Source: Alkalihalobacillus sp047302405 (GTDB lineage Bacteria; Bacillota; Bacilli; Bacillales; Bacillaceae_D). From it: 64,000 nt of DNA. A program made the position numbers and the translations under genes. The first letter of the stretch is position 1. Each line of letters begins with the position of its first letter. The DNA lies in contig NZ_CP154853.1 of assembly GCF_047302405.1 (NCBI RefSeq), positions 2,046,001 to 2,110,000 on the forward strand, given 5' to 3'. Positions 1-8,183 of the stretch are shown one piece after another. A model generated the notes under the pieces. That model made no database searches. It was not told where the DNA came from and saw only the letters and a program-made list of their open reading frames with translations.

Positions 1-690
1 AAAAAGTTTCAAAAAGAACATAATCTATTGGTCGATGGAATCGCAGGTCCCCAAACATTAGGTGCGATTTCTGTACTTAGAATCGAGGATGAAGGCTTTT
101 TAGTAGAAACGTTACAAGAAATATTGACGGATCTTGATTTTTATGAGGGAGAAATAAACGGTGAATTTACCGAGGAAACGGAAAAGGCTGTCCTCGATGC
201 TCAGAAAGATTTTGAAATCACCGTTGACGGAATTGCAGGCCCACAAACGTTTGGTGCTCTATACAATTCAATTTACCCTTCTCAAAAGAAGGAAGTAGCT
301 GAAGAAAGAGAAGTCGTTCAAACTTCCAATGAAACAACAGAAGAGTCAACAAATAGTGCAGACAATACGTCTACTGAGCAGCACGAACCTACAGAGGAAG
401 GTCAAACATTATCTGTTGAAGCAACAGCTTATACAGCTGAATGTGAAGGCTGTTCTGGGATTACATCAACAGGAATCGATTTAAGAAATGACCGTGACAA
501 AAAAGTCATTGCCGTTGATCCAGAAGTCATTCCACTAGGTAGTCGTGTTTACGTAGAAGGTTATGGAGAAGCGATTGCTGGAGATACAGGTGGAGCTATT
601 CAAGGGAATAAAATTGATTTACATGTTCCAACTAAAGAAGAAGCCATCCAATTTGGACGTCAGCAAGTAAATGTAACGATTTTAGATTAA
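1..690 (+). CDS. 3D-domain cell-wall protein with peptidoglycan-binding repeats (5' end outside window)
   Basis: The frame is open to the first base, so the N-terminus lies outside the window. Two peptidoglycan_binding_1 repeats are visible, each ending in VDGIAGPQT: one cut by the window edge, the second at about residues 35-85. A Glu/Thr/Ser-rich linker follows, then a C-terminal 3D domain with its three aspartates in VDPEVIPLG, AGDTGG and KIDLHV. This is the layout of YocH-like secreted cell-wall enzymes, in which the 3D domain resembles lytic transglycosylase folds. The protein probably acts outside the cell on peptidoglycan. The exact reaction cannot be read from the sequence. A strong terminator follows directly. 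Confidence 0.85.
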   Translation, partial: KKFQKEHNLLVDGIAGPQTLGAISVLRIEDEGFLVETLQEILTDLDFYEGEINGEFTEETEKAVLDAQKDFEITVDGIAGPQTFGALYNSIYPSQKKEVAEEREVVQTSNETTEESTNSADNTSTEQHEPTEEGQTLSVEATAYTAECEGCSGITSTGIDLRNDRDKKVIAVDPEVIPLGSRVYVEGYGEAIAGDTGGAIQGNKIDLHVPTKEEAIQFGRQQVNVTILD

Positions 691-706
691 TGATAAAGAA
701 AAGAAC

Positions 707-748
707 AGAACGGCCCTAAAGGAAACTACCTTTAGGGCCGTTCTTTTT
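707..748 (+). terminator. rho-independent terminator after the 3D-domain gene
   Basis: A near-perfect inverted repeat (arms of about 16 bases around CGGCCCTAAAGG) is followed by a T-run on the plus strand. It lies 17 bases after the stop codon. Confidence 0.9.
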
Positions 749-784
749 ATGACTAACAACCATTATTGAAACCTATATATACTA

Positions 785-982
785 TCATTTTGTCCAACCA
801 GGTTCATATGTATAAATCACATCACCACGATGCTGGGCATTACCCCTAAAACTTAAAAAATCCTCTTGCTTTGTCAAAACAGCACGAAAGAGTAAAAAAT
901 CTTCTTTAGAAACACGGTAACTTTCCATTTCCCGCTCACGTAATTTTTGGATTAAAGAAGCTGCTTCTTCATTTGTCATCAT
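785..982 (-). CDS. small conserved-looking protein of unknown function (65 aa)
   Basis: I do not recognise this family. The start at 982 is chosen because GGAGGGG lies a few bases upstream; the open frame runs on to 1015 without a ribosome site. The protein has a helical charged N-terminal half (MMTNEEAASL...) and a C-terminal half ending in VIYTYEPGWTK. There is no signal peptide or membrane segment. It lies 40 bases downstream of the membrane-protein gene at 1023-1448 on the same strand, so the two may be co-transcribed. Confidence 0.6.
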   Translation of the reverse strand: MMTNEEAASLIQKLREREMESYRVSKEDFLLFRAVLTKQEDFLSFRGNAQHRGDVIYTYEPGWTK

Positions 983-1022
983 TTCCCCTCCTTCCACTCT
1001 CAAGTAAGAGCTCATTTTCTAA

Positions 1023-1448
1023 TTAAGTATAAAAATACGGTAATATTTTTAATGCAAACATCGCAATCAAGGCTAAAGCGAGCCATAATGTCGATAAAAA
1101 CAAGGATGCCATTTCATCATGCAACTCTCTCTGTTCACTTAAATAGCCAAACATTTCTCTGATTTTCTTTGCTGTTACACCTAATAAAGCTCCGATGATT
1201 AACCATAAAATCAACACAGCCCATGTCCATAAAGAGAACCAATCTGAAATCATCCATACACCTGTCACAACCGAAATGACAATGGCACCATGAGCCACTT
1301 TGATAATCGTTTGATAAATCTTTAAGACGACTTGCAGTTTATGTACCTCTGTTAATCGAATTCCTTTTAAAAGAATAGGCAGAGGGATTAAAATAAAAAA
1401 GATAACCGAAATTAATACATGAATACCGTAACTAATAATATATACCAT
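1023..1448 (-). CDS. four-helix integral membrane protein, function unknown (141 aa)
   Basis: About four hydrophobic segments (near residues 1-25, 45-70, 75-95 and 115-138) are joined by short charged loops. The loop before the last helix is acidic and helical (EQRELHDEMAS). I cannot assign a family. An ATG at 1448 is used; a GTG twelve bases upstream is also possible but overlaps the GAGGGG ribosome site. It is probably in one transcript with the small gene downstream, and divergent from yneK. Confidence 0.65.
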   Translation of the reverse strand: MVYIISYGIHVLISVIFFILIPLPILLKGIRLTEVHKLQVVLKIYQTIIKVAHGAIVISVVTGVWMISDWFSLWTWAVLILWLIIGALLGVTAKKIREMFGYLSEQRELHDEMASLFLSTLWLALALIAMFALKILPYFYT

Positions 1449-1618
1449 AATCTTATTCACCCCTCATCCATCATAGCAAAACAAAAAAAAAGATCCAAAG
1501 AAAAGTTTATGAACACTTCTTTATAAACGATGTGATAGGTCCATATTGAGGAGATCTTATTTCACTTTTTTTATCAAAATGTGGTAGGATAAAGACGATA
1601 CAAAATGAGGTGACAGAT

Positions 1619-2053
1619 ATGAATGATTGGTTTATGTGGTTTATCGTCTTTTGGACAATCTTTTTAGTAACAGTCATGTTTATCGGTGGATATTTTATGT
1701 TCCGGAAATTTCTTAAACGTCTTCCAAAAGATGACGGCAAATCAATTTTGGATTGGCAGGAGTTTTATATCGAAAAAACACTCCATTTATGGGATGATGA
1801 CAATAAAAAATTGTTAAATGAACTAGTAGAACCTGTACCGGAACTATTTAGAGATGTAGCAAAAGGGAAAATCGCAGGCAAAATTAGCGAGCTTGTTTAC
1901 GAAGAAAAAGCTAAAAAAATAACGCTCGATTATATTATCCGTGGGTACATTATCGCAACACCAAAACGCGATCATAAATTTTTACGAAAAAAACTAGGCG
2001 AGCTCGAGATTGATGTTCAACCATATGAAAATCTGTTTGAACAGACAAGTTAA
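1619..2053 (+). CDS. yneK: DUF2621 family membrane protein, YneK-like
   Basis: An N-terminal transmembrane helix (about residues 5-28, ending GGYFMFRKFLKRLPKDDG) is followed by a soluble helical domain with LDWQEFYIEKTLHLWDD, VPELFRDVAKGKIAGKI and a C-terminal ATPKRDHKFLRKKL stretch. This matches my memory of B. subtilis YneK (DUF2621), which lies next to ccdC there as it does here. The ATG at 1619 follows GAGGTGA with proper spacing; the GTG three codons earlier overlaps that ribosome site. The function is unknown. It is the only plus-strand gene in this part of the backbone and has its own terminator. Confidence 0.75.
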   Translation: MNDWFMWFIVFWTIFLVTVMFIGGYFMFRKFLKRLPKDDGKSILDWQEFYIEKTLHLWDDDNKKLLNELVEPVPELFRDVAKGKIAGKISELVYEEKAKKITLDYIIRGYIIATPKRDHKFLRKKLGELEIDVQPYENLFEQTS

Positions 2054-2067
2054 TAGAAGGTATAAAT

Positions 2068-2104
2068 GAAAGGCTAGATCTAAAAATGGTTTGGCCTTTT
2101 TATC
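2068..2104 (+). terminator. likely terminator of yneK
   Basis: AAAGGCTAGATC pairs imperfectly with GGTTTGGCCTTT, and a T-run follows. It starts 15 bases after the yneK stop codon. Confidence 0.6.
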
Positions 2105-2394
2105 AAATATACTTAGAGTAAGCGGAACTATTGATTGGACTGAAAGTTAGAGCCCTCTTATATAAAATCTGTTAAACTCCCCCACCCTTTTATCTCCTTT
2201 CCATTGCTTACCACTTAATTTCTGCAAAGTAACAGGCTCTTGTTCCCATAAAAAAACACCTCCAAGTTGTCAGTATATAAACCATAACTGAATGTACTTA
2301 AAGATGTTTTTAATTGTCCTCTATCGGATTGACCCCGTGTAAACTAAACAATAGCTCTATTTAACAGCTAGTCAATGATTTATAAATGGCTTGG
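2105..2394. other. intergenic gap between convergent yneK and ccdC
   Basis: No open frame with a ribosome site and no clear hairpin were seen in these 290 bases. Stop codons are frequent in all frames. Confidence 0.5.
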
Positions 2395-2901
2395 TTAAGA
2401 TTGCACAGGAACATTAAAGGCATCACTTGCTTCATCACGCTCTTTCTCGGTTTTACGAAACGAGAAATACATCGAAACACGCCACGGGATAATCATCGAA
2501 TACGCTAAAATAAAAAACATTCCACCGATCTGTTCTATCGCAATCGATTGTCCTAATATGAATCGTAAAATAATGCGCAAAGCCAAAAGGCCAACTAAAA
2601 TAAAAGCAAATAACTTCGAGCGTTTCATAAAAATTTCATTGTTTTTAATTTCAAATTTAGACGTCTTAATTAATAATACCGAAAAAAGCAAGCCAACTGC
2701 GACTGCCTCTATGACCTGAAGTGTCGTTAAATGCGTTGGTTCATATAAAAACATCAAAAAGCCAGTAGACATAAATATAGGTGGTAATACAATCTTTTTA
2801 ATTGACGCTGGTTTTTTCTGAGATTTTAAACGAACAACAATCGCCAAAATCGCCATACAAACAGCACCAATCGATGTCACTATTAAATAAAAATTATCCA
2901 A
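2395..2901 (-). CDS. ccdC: CcdC-family (DUF1453) cytochrome c biogenesis membrane protein
   Basis: Five or so hydrophobic segments fill most of the 168 residues. KKIVLPPIFMSTGFLMF, RSKLFAFILVGLLALRIILR and PWRVSMYFSFRK fit the DUF1453 family (B. subtilis YneJ/CcdC). The start is taken as the TTG at 2901, because AAAGGG lies nine bases upstream; an ATG six codons earlier has no visible ribosome site. In B. subtilis this gene follows ccdA and yneI. Neither is present here: only about 370 bases separate it from yneF. Whether it still takes part in cytochrome c maturation is unclear. Confidence 0.8.
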   Translation of the reverse strand: MDNFYLIVTSIGAVCMAILAIVVRLKSQKKPASIKKIVLPPIFMSTGFLMFLYEPTHLTTLQVIEAVAVGLLFSVLLIKTSKFEIKNNEIFMKRSKLFAFILVGLLALRIILRFILGQSIAIEQIGGMFFILAYSMIIPWRVSMYFSFRKTEKERDEASDAFNVPVQS

Positions 2902-2919
2902 TCTATTCAACCCTTTCAT

Positions 2920-3127
2920 TCATAACAAAACCAATATGTATATACTTAAGATACAGGAATTCAGAAAAAGTTACAATTCTTCACTATGAATACTTTTTGT
3001 GAAATCAGTCTTTCATTTTTTAACATGTTGACAAAATCGCCCAAAACCACTCTCTCAACCTGCTTGTTAATGAGCATTTTTTCATATAACTCTTGTCTAA
3101 ATTATCATAAATAAATTCCTGCAATAC
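2920..3127. other. intergenic stretch where ccdA and yneI would be expected
   Basis: In B. subtilis ynzD, ccdA and yneI lie between yneF and ccdC. Here nothing longer than a 21-codon frame was found, and I see no recognisable remains of those genes. Confidence 0.5.
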
Positions 3128-3172
3128 AAAAAACCACCCCTTCTCCTAAATTCTTGGAGAAAACGTGGTTTT
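3128..3172 (-). terminator. terminator downstream of yneF
   Basis: AAAACCAC and GTGGTTTT form the outer arms, with CTTCTCC and GGAGAA as inner arms. T-rich flanks lie on both sides. It is placed to end the sirA-yneF transcripts. Confidence 0.8.
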
Positions 3173-3269
3173 ATAAGCCTATAGAAAAATTTTAAGTGAA
3201 TTATAGGGAAAGATAAAATCGTTCAGTAAATCTCCCCTATGCTTCCCACTTTAAATTGATACAAGTAGA

Positions 3270-3485
3270 TTACTTCCCTTGTTGCTTTTGCATCGCTTGC
3301 ATCATTTGATTGATTTTCTTTTGTGATGGTTTTTGTCCCATTTGCATCATCATCACTCTTAACATTTGCTCATTAATTGGTGGATTTTTCTTTAAATAAG
3401 ACATCATTGTTTTTCTTGCGATAAAAAATCCGATAGCAGCTCCTGCTAGAACGGCTATAGTATACCCTAGGATATGAATCCACAT
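3270..3485 (-). CDS. yneF: YneF family (UPF0154) small membrane protein
   Basis: 71 residues: one N-terminal transmembrane helix (about 4-23), then the motif RKTMMSYLKKNPPINEQMLR and a Met/Gln/Lys-rich tail. These are the hallmarks of the UPF0154/YneF family. The ATG is preceded by AAGGAGGAAG. The gene lies between sirA and ccdC, as in B. subtilis. The molecular function is not known; an orphan membrane role is inferred only from the helix. Confidence 0.9.
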   Translation of the reverse strand: MWIHILGYTIAVLAGAAIGFFIARKTMMSYLKKNPPINEQMLRVMMMQMGQKPSQKKINQMMQAMQKQQGK

Positions 3486-3674
3486 AAGTCCAACTTCCTC
3501 CTTCAGCCTTTTAAAACGTTCAAGCTTCCTTTTACATTTGCTTGAATCAACCTTTTTTATTATATCTTAACAAACACTGTTTTAAAAGTCTCTTCTCCAA
3601 TCATTTTTGGAAGAATTAAAACAAATGACGCTAAGATTCTGAATGAAGGAAGGATTTTTATTTTTTCAAACATT

Positions 3675-4133
3675 TTAATTCCAATAACTGCTGGAAAAAT
3701 ATTTCACTTGACGAATCGGATTTAACCAGCCGTAATGATCATGTTCGACATCAACAGCAAAAAAACAAGGATCTACTTTCCGTAAAATCTCAAAGAAAAT
3801 CGTCTCTGCCTCTGGACCACCTTCAGCCATTAAAGATAAATAATGACCATGTATCAATAGTTCCGCAAAACTATTTGGCTTGTGAATCTTAATTTGATGT
3901 TTTAAATTTAATTCAGAATAGCTCGAATACCCTTTTAATGATAGCTTCACCTTTTGCTGAAGAAGTAAAGTTGGTAACGGTTTTGAGATAAATTCAATTT
4001 GTTTATCAAAAATAAACCGGTCAGCAATCGAAGCATTTTTACGGTCAGAAAATAATTGAAACAACTTAGGTTCCTGTCCAAAAAAATGACTGGCTACTTT
4101 CTCCTGTAACAAATAGATTTGATAATGTCTCAT
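3675..4133 (-). CDS. sirA: SirA, sporulation inhibitor of replication
   Basis: SirA binds domain I of DnaA and blocks new rounds of initiation when sporulation starts. The 152-residue protein shares the SirA layout: N-terminal RHYQIYLLQEKVASHFFG, central EFISKPLPTLLLQQ, and the C-terminal PEAETIFFEILRKVDPCF...YGWLNP block that I recall from B. subtilis YneE. The ATG at 4133 is used because the in-frame ATG two codons earlier lies inside the GAGGAGGG ribosome site. It lies between tkt and yneF, as in B. subtilis. A Spo0A box upstream fits its known activation by Spo0A~P. Confidence 0.85.
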   Translation of the reverse strand: MRHYQIYLLQEKVASHFFGQEPKLFQLFSDRKNASIADRFIFDKQIEFISKPLPTLLLQQKVKLSLKGYSSYSELNLKHQIKIHKPNSFAELLIHGHYLSLMAEGGPEAETIFFEILRKVDPCFFAVDVEHDHYGWLNPIRQVKYFSSSYWN

Positions 4134-4164
4134 CGTCATCCCTCCTCAGACAAGCTTTCTTCTT

Positions 4165-4232
4165 ATTATAAAGAAGCGTGTATAAAATTGCTGTCTGAAA
4201 CTGGAGAAGAAAACAACTAATTTTGTCGAAAA
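4165..4232 (-). promoter_or_regulatory. sirA promoter region with Spo0A box
   Basis: TTTTGTCGAAAAA on the plus strand (4221-4232) contains an exact 0A box, TGTCGAA at 4224-4230. A TATAAT -10 candidate lies on the minus strand at 4165-4170. No good -35 is visible, as is common at Spo0A-activated promoters. The box lies about 90 bases upstream of the sirA start. Confidence 0.65.
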
Positions 4233-4428
4233 AGATCGTATACCTTTATTTTTCTAAAATCTCCATACGAATCTCATAATACAGGAAAGATTGCGTTTCA
4301 AAAGGGTCATAGAATCCTCTTTCTACCTAATGACGAAAGAGATATCATAGACTTTCATCCGTTCCCTTTCCGTTGCACTTCGCCTTATCGCCCCTCACTC
4401 GAAAACAAATTTATACCCAGATTCGCCT

Positions 4429-4471
4429 AAAAAAAGATTCGAGAAGCTAAAAGCTTCTCGAATCTTTTTCT
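4429..4471 (-). terminator. tkt terminator
   Basis: AAAGATTCGAGAAGC and GCTTCTCGAATCTTT form a perfect 15-base stem with a four-base loop. T-runs flank it on both strands. It lies 30 bases past the tkt stop. Confidence 0.95.
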
Positions 4472-4501
4472 CTTTAAGGGCTTTTGAGACACCCCATTCA
4501 T

Positions 4502-6496
4502 TTATTGAATTAATGCTTTTGCTTTTGCGACAACATTCTCCGTCGTAAATCCATACTCAGCTAAAATTTTATCTGCAGGAGCGGAGGCACCAAATGTATC
4601 AATAGCAAGAACGTCTCCTTTAAACCCTACATATTTACCCCATCCTAATGATGAGCCCATCTCAATTCCTAGACGAGCTGTAACGTCTGGTGGTAATACT
4701 TCATCTTTGTAGCTTTGAGATTGCTTTTCAAAACGATCCCAGCTTGGCATACTAATAACATTTGCATAAATGCCTTCTTTTTCAAGTACTTTTTGAGCTT
4801 CAACAGCTAATGGTACTTCTGAACCAGAAGCAAGGAGTAATAAATTAGCTTCTCCACTTGCTTTTGAAACAACGTAAGCACCTTTTTTAACCCCATCATA
4901 GGCTAATTCTGCTGTGCTTTCAAGCGTCGTTAAGTTTTGACGAGTTAAGACAAGAGCTGTAGGCGTATCTTCGCTTTCTAAAGCATGCTTCCAAGCAGCA
5001 ACCGTTTCATTACTATCTCCTGGACGAATAACCGAAAGACCTGGCATAGCTCTTAAAGCAGCTAATTGCTCAACAGGTTCATGGGTTGGACCATCCTCAC
5101 CAACAGCAATACTGTCATGTGTAAAGACATAAATGACAGGTAACTTCATTAGAGCTGCTAAACGAATAGCTGGACGTAAATAGTCAGAGAAAACAAAGAA
5201 AGTAGCTCCAAATGCTTTCACTCCGCCATGTAAGGCCATTCCATTTATAGCTGCTCCCATCGCAAATTCACGAACACCAAACCAAATGTTTTGTCCTTCA
5301 TAATGATCACGCGAAAAATCACCTAGATCTTTCATGTATGTTTTATTTGATCCGGCTAAGTCAGCTGAACCACCAAAGATTTGTGGAACTGTTTTTGCAA
5401 ATGTATTTAATGTTTCACCTGAAGATGAACGTGTCGCAATGCTAGAACCCGCCTCATAAACAGGGGCTTCTGCATCCCACCCTTGTGGTAACTCACCTTT
5501 TACAGCTAGTTCATATTGAGCCGCTAATTCAGGATAAGCCTTTTTATAAGAAGCAAATAAATCATTCCACTCTTGCTCTTTTTTCTTTCCTAATTCTTTA
5601 TTTTCAGCAAAGAATTGAGCAACTTCTTCTGGGACATGGAAATCTTCTTCATGCACCCATTGATAAGATTCCTTCGTTAATTTGATTTCATCCGGTCCAA
5701 GTGGTGCACCATGTGAAGCTGATTTACCTGATTTGTTTGGAGAACCAAAGCCAATCACAGTCTTCACTTCAATTAATGTTGGACGATCATCTGCTTGAGC
5801 GGCTTGAATAGCTTGTCCAATTTCATCTAAGTCTGTTCCATCTTCTACACGGATAACTTGCCAGCCGTATGCTTTATAACGATCCTCTACACTTTCAGAA
5901 AATGAAATATGAAGATCGCCATCTAATGAAATATCATTTGAATCATACAAGACGATTAAACGCCCTAGTTTCAAGTGGCCTGCTAATGAAGCCGCTTCAG
6001 CCGAAACGCCTTCCATTAAGTCCCCATCTCCACAAATGCTATATGTATAATGATCGACAATCGCATAGTCTTCTTTATTATAAGTCGCAGCTAAATGTCT
6101 TTCGGCCATCGCCATTCCAACAGCCATCGCAACACCTTGCCCTAAAGGACCTGTGGTTGCTTCAACCCCTGGAGTATGACCATATTCAGGATGCCCTGGT
6201 GTTTTACTACCCCATTGCCTAAATTCCTTTAAATCCTCCAATGAAAGATCATAGCCTGTTAAATGTAATAAACTATATAAGAGCATTGAACCATGACCTG
6301 CTGATAATACAAATCGATCACGATTTTGCCAATTAGGATTTTCAGGATTATGGTTCATAAATTTTGCCCATAAACTAAATGCCATTGGCGCTGCCCCCAT
6401 TGGCATACCCGGATGACCAGAATTAGCTTTTTCAACTGAGTCAATAGAAAGCGTTCGAATCGTATTGATTGCAACTTGTTCGATATTAGTTGTCAT
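4502..6496 (-). CDS. tkt: transketolase
   Basis: Transketolase moves two-carbon ketol units between pentose phosphate sugars in the cytosol, using thiamine diphosphate. The 664-residue length is standard. Visible blocks are IDSVEKANSGHPGMPMG near the N-terminus, GHGSMLLYSLLHL, the TPP/metal motif GDGDLMEG, SKTPGHPEYGHTPGVEATTGPLGQG and THDSIAVGEDGPTHEPVEQ. The ribosome site is AAAGGATG. It is monocistronic, with its own terminator. Xylulose 5-phosphate made by the arabinose genes further along would enter metabolism through this enzyme. Confidence 0.97.
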   Translation of the reverse strand: MTTNIEQVAINTIRTLSIDSVEKANSGHPGMPMGAAPMAFSLWAKFMNHNPENPNWQNRDRFVLSAGHGSMLLYSLLHLTGYDLSLEDLKEFRQWGSKTPGHPEYGHTPGVEATTGPLGQGVAMAVGMAMAERHLAATYNKEDYAIVDHYTYSICGDGDLMEGVSAEAASLAGHLKLGRLIVLYDSNDISLDGDLHISFSESVEDRYKAYGWQVIRVEDGTDLDEIGQAIQAAQADDRPTLIEVKTVIGFGSPNKSGKSASHGAPLGPDEIKLTKESYQWVHEEDFHVPEEVAQFFAENKELGKKKEQEWNDLFASYKKAYPELAAQYELAVKGELPQGWDAEAPVYEAGSSIATRSSSGETLNTFAKTVPQIFGGSADLAGSNKTYMKDLGDFSRDHYEGQNIWFGVREFAMGAAINGMALHGGVKAFGATFFVFSDYLRPAIRLAALMKLPVIYVFTHDSIAVGEDGPTHEPVEQLAALRAMPGLSVIRPGDSNETVAAWKHALESEDTPTALVLTRQNLTTLESTAELAYDGVKKGAYVVSKASGEANLLLLASGSEVPLAVEAQKVLEKEGIYANVISMPSWDRFEKQSQSYKDEVLPPDVTARLGIEMGSSLGWGKYVGFKGDVLAIDTFGASAPADKILAEYGFTTENVVAKAKALIQ

Positions 6497-6701
6497 AAAT
6501 CATTTTCATCCTTTCCTCAAAGTGCATTTTTACGTTTTAATCATATCCTTTATTGCTCTAAATCACAAGCATAAGAGCATGAAAATTTTATAAGAATATT
6601 CTTTTAATTCTTAGTATCCCTAAGGATTTTTACCTTTTATTTTTTAAGTATACAATTGAAGACTGAATTTTCGATTAATACATCTCGGAAATTTTATCAT
6701 A

Positions 6702-6747
6702 CAAAAAACTACTATCAATTATTCGTTAGCTCAAATGATAGTAGTTC
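6702..6747 (-). terminator. terminator after the ynzC-family gene
   Basis: AACTACTATCA and TGATAGTAGTT form an 11-base stem with a T-run on the minus strand. It ends the yneA-yneB-ynzC group. Confidence 0.9.
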
Positions 6748-6753
6748 TAGATT

Positions 6754-6993
6754 TTAATGTGAGAAGCCCTTGTAATTTTTTTTACTTTCCTTCAATGCCA
6801 TTGGTGTAACGTCATCGCCTTTTTCATCAACCACTTTGACACTGTGTAATTGATTTTTAAAGGCCCCTCGAAAAGTTTGTAAATACTCTTTACGAAGCTT
6901 TTGTTGCTCCTTTTCTTCTTCTTTAGTTAATCCAACCGTTTTCGCACGCTTTGATAGTTCATTTATGCGTTCAATTTTATCCTTCGATAACAT
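6754..6993 (-). CDS. YnzC family (DUF896/UPF0291) small protein
   Basis: 79 residues from the ATG at 6993. The ERINELSKRAKTVGLTKEEE stretch followed by QQKLRKEYLQTFRG and a VKVVDEKGDDVTP tail is the DUF896 signature (B. subtilis YnzC, also YlaC-like paralogues). The family folds as a helical hairpin. In B. subtilis ynzC belongs to the LexA-controlled yneA-yneB-ynzC operon, and the order here is the same. The precise role is unknown. Confidence 0.85.
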   Translation of the reverse strand: MLSKDKIERINELSKRAKTVGLTKEEEKEQQKLRKEYLQTFRGAFKNQLHSVKVVDEKGDDVTPMALKESKKNYKGFSH

Positions 6994-7125
6994 ATTATCC
7001 ACTCACTTTCTTAAAAGCAAAGATGATCCCATTTTACTTTTATTTCTATAAGAGTGTAGCATGCCTATTTTTCTAGATGCAAGCTTTTGGCTTGATTCAT
7101 AATAGGTTATCAAAAAAGAAAACGG

Positions 7126-7791
7126 TTAACTTTCTTCACTTTTCTCTAATTGAGCGACATATTGTTGATATCTCCTATGTACAGTCGCTTTTGAAACATC
7201 ATAACCGAATCCGCGTAATGTTGCCGCAATATCATGGAACGTTAATTTACGACTTCTTAAACGAACAATTTCTTCAATGGGAACTTCTAGCTTACTTCGG
7301 CCACCTGCATGATGGTTTGAGAGGTTACGTTCAGGTTGATATCCTTTTTGAATAGCAGATTTCATACCTCGACTAATTTTTAAATTATGGAGTTTCCGCT
7401 GGTATTCTTCCACAATAGATACGATTTCTAGTACCATACTATCCGCCTCTGAAAGCTGTAACTCCCCTTGTTGCTGTAAGGTATACACTTTTGTTTGATG
7501 TTTCCCTAACTCATGTAAAATCGCCATTTTGGCATGGCCCCGGCCTAATCTCGTGTCATCTTGTACAAGAACTTTGGTAATGGTTTGACTTTTACAGTCC
7601 TCAAGCATTTGCAAAAGCTCGTCCCGCTCGATAGAATAACCACTCTCTATTTCCTCATAGATAGCAAAAATCGACCAATTCTGAGCTTTAGCCATTTCCA
7701 CCAACTCTTTTTTCTGTCTTTCAAGAGAAGTTTGCTGGGTATCTTTTTTTGTACTGACTCGACAATAAATAATTACTTCATCTGTTAACAT
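7126..7791 (-). CDS. yneB: serine recombinase/resolvase family protein YneB
   Basis: The N-terminal resolvase domain starts IIYCRVSTKK, with the catalytic serine in RVST. The supporting arginines are in LVQDDTRLGRGHAKM. The C-terminal part carries a helix-turn-helix (RKLTFHDIAATLRGFGYDVSKATVHRRYQQY). At 221 residues it is a compact resolvase like B. subtilis YneB. It starts inside the last codons of the upstream gene (14-base overlap), so the two are translated together. The SOS boxes upstream suggest LexA control. No nearby recombination site was identified. Confidence 0.85.
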   Translation of the reverse strand: MLTDEVIIYCRVSTKKDTQQTSLERQKKELVEMAKAQNWSIFAIYEEIESGYSIERDELLQMLEDCKSQTITKVLVQDDTRLGRGHAKMAILHELGKHQTKVYTLQQQGELQLSEADSMVLEIVSIVEEYQRKLHNLKISRGMKSAIQKGYQPERNLSNHHAGGRSKLEVPIEEIVRLRSRKLTFHDIAATLRGFGYDVSKATVHRRYQQYVAQLEKSEES

Positions 7792-8026
7792 TCTCGCTCG
7801 CTTCCACCTTTTTATTATTAAAAGTTAGCTGATTATCTTGATCCATTCTTTCTTCAAATTCGAATTTAGATATAACTAACTCAATCTCATTTGCGTCCTC
7901 TTCATAAACAATTGTATCAAAACTATCTTTATCATTAGGTAATAATAGCGTAAATGACATAAATGCAAAAGTTATAACACCACATAAAAGGATAAATTTC
8001 TCTTGACCGCTTAGTTTTTTAATCAT
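7778..8026 (-). CDS. small membrane-anchored protein at the yneA position, without LysM
   Basis: The gene lies where B. subtilis has yneA, the SOS cell-division suppressor, divergent from lexA and ahead of yneB. It encodes 82 residues: a short basic N-terminus, one transmembrane helix (about 9-28) and an acidic extracellular tail with many Glu/Asp. YneA normally carries a LysM domain after the helix. No GDTLW-type LysM motif is visible here. The ATG at 8026 follows GGTGGAG with six bases between; the GTG at 8038 overlaps that site. A division-inhibitor role is inferred only from position and topology. Confidence 0.65.
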   Translation of the reverse strand: MIKKLSGQEKFILLCGVITFAFMSFTLLLPNDKDSFDTIVYEEDANEIELVISKFEFEERMDQDNQLTFNNKKVEASENVNR

Positions 8027-8049
8027 GTATATCTCCACCTTATCGATAT

Positions 8050-8135
8050 AGAATGTATGTTCCCTTTAACTATAAACGAGAACATTCGTTTGTGTCAACA
8101 GTTTTTAGAACTTATGTTTGCATTACATATGTTCG
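8050..8135. promoter_or_regulatory. cluster of LexA (SOS) boxes between yneA-like gene and lexA
   Basis: Four matches to the Gram-positive SOS box CGAACRNRYGTTYC are present: AGAATGTATGTTCC (8050-8063), AGAACATTCGTTTG (8079-8092), AGAACTTATGTTTG (8107-8120), and a weaker one at 8122-8135 ending ATATGTTCG. The last two overlap the lexA promoter. Confidence 0.85.
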
Positions 8136-8146
8136 CATGGTACAAT
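8118..8146 (+). promoter_or_regulatory. lexA promoter (sigma-A type)
   Basis: TTGCAT at 8118-8123 and TACAAT at 8141-8146 are separated by exactly 17 bases. A SOS box occupies the spacer, consistent with autorepression. Confidence 0.8.
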
Positions 8147-8183
8147 TTAGTCATATAGGAAATATAAAGCGAGGTGACGAACG

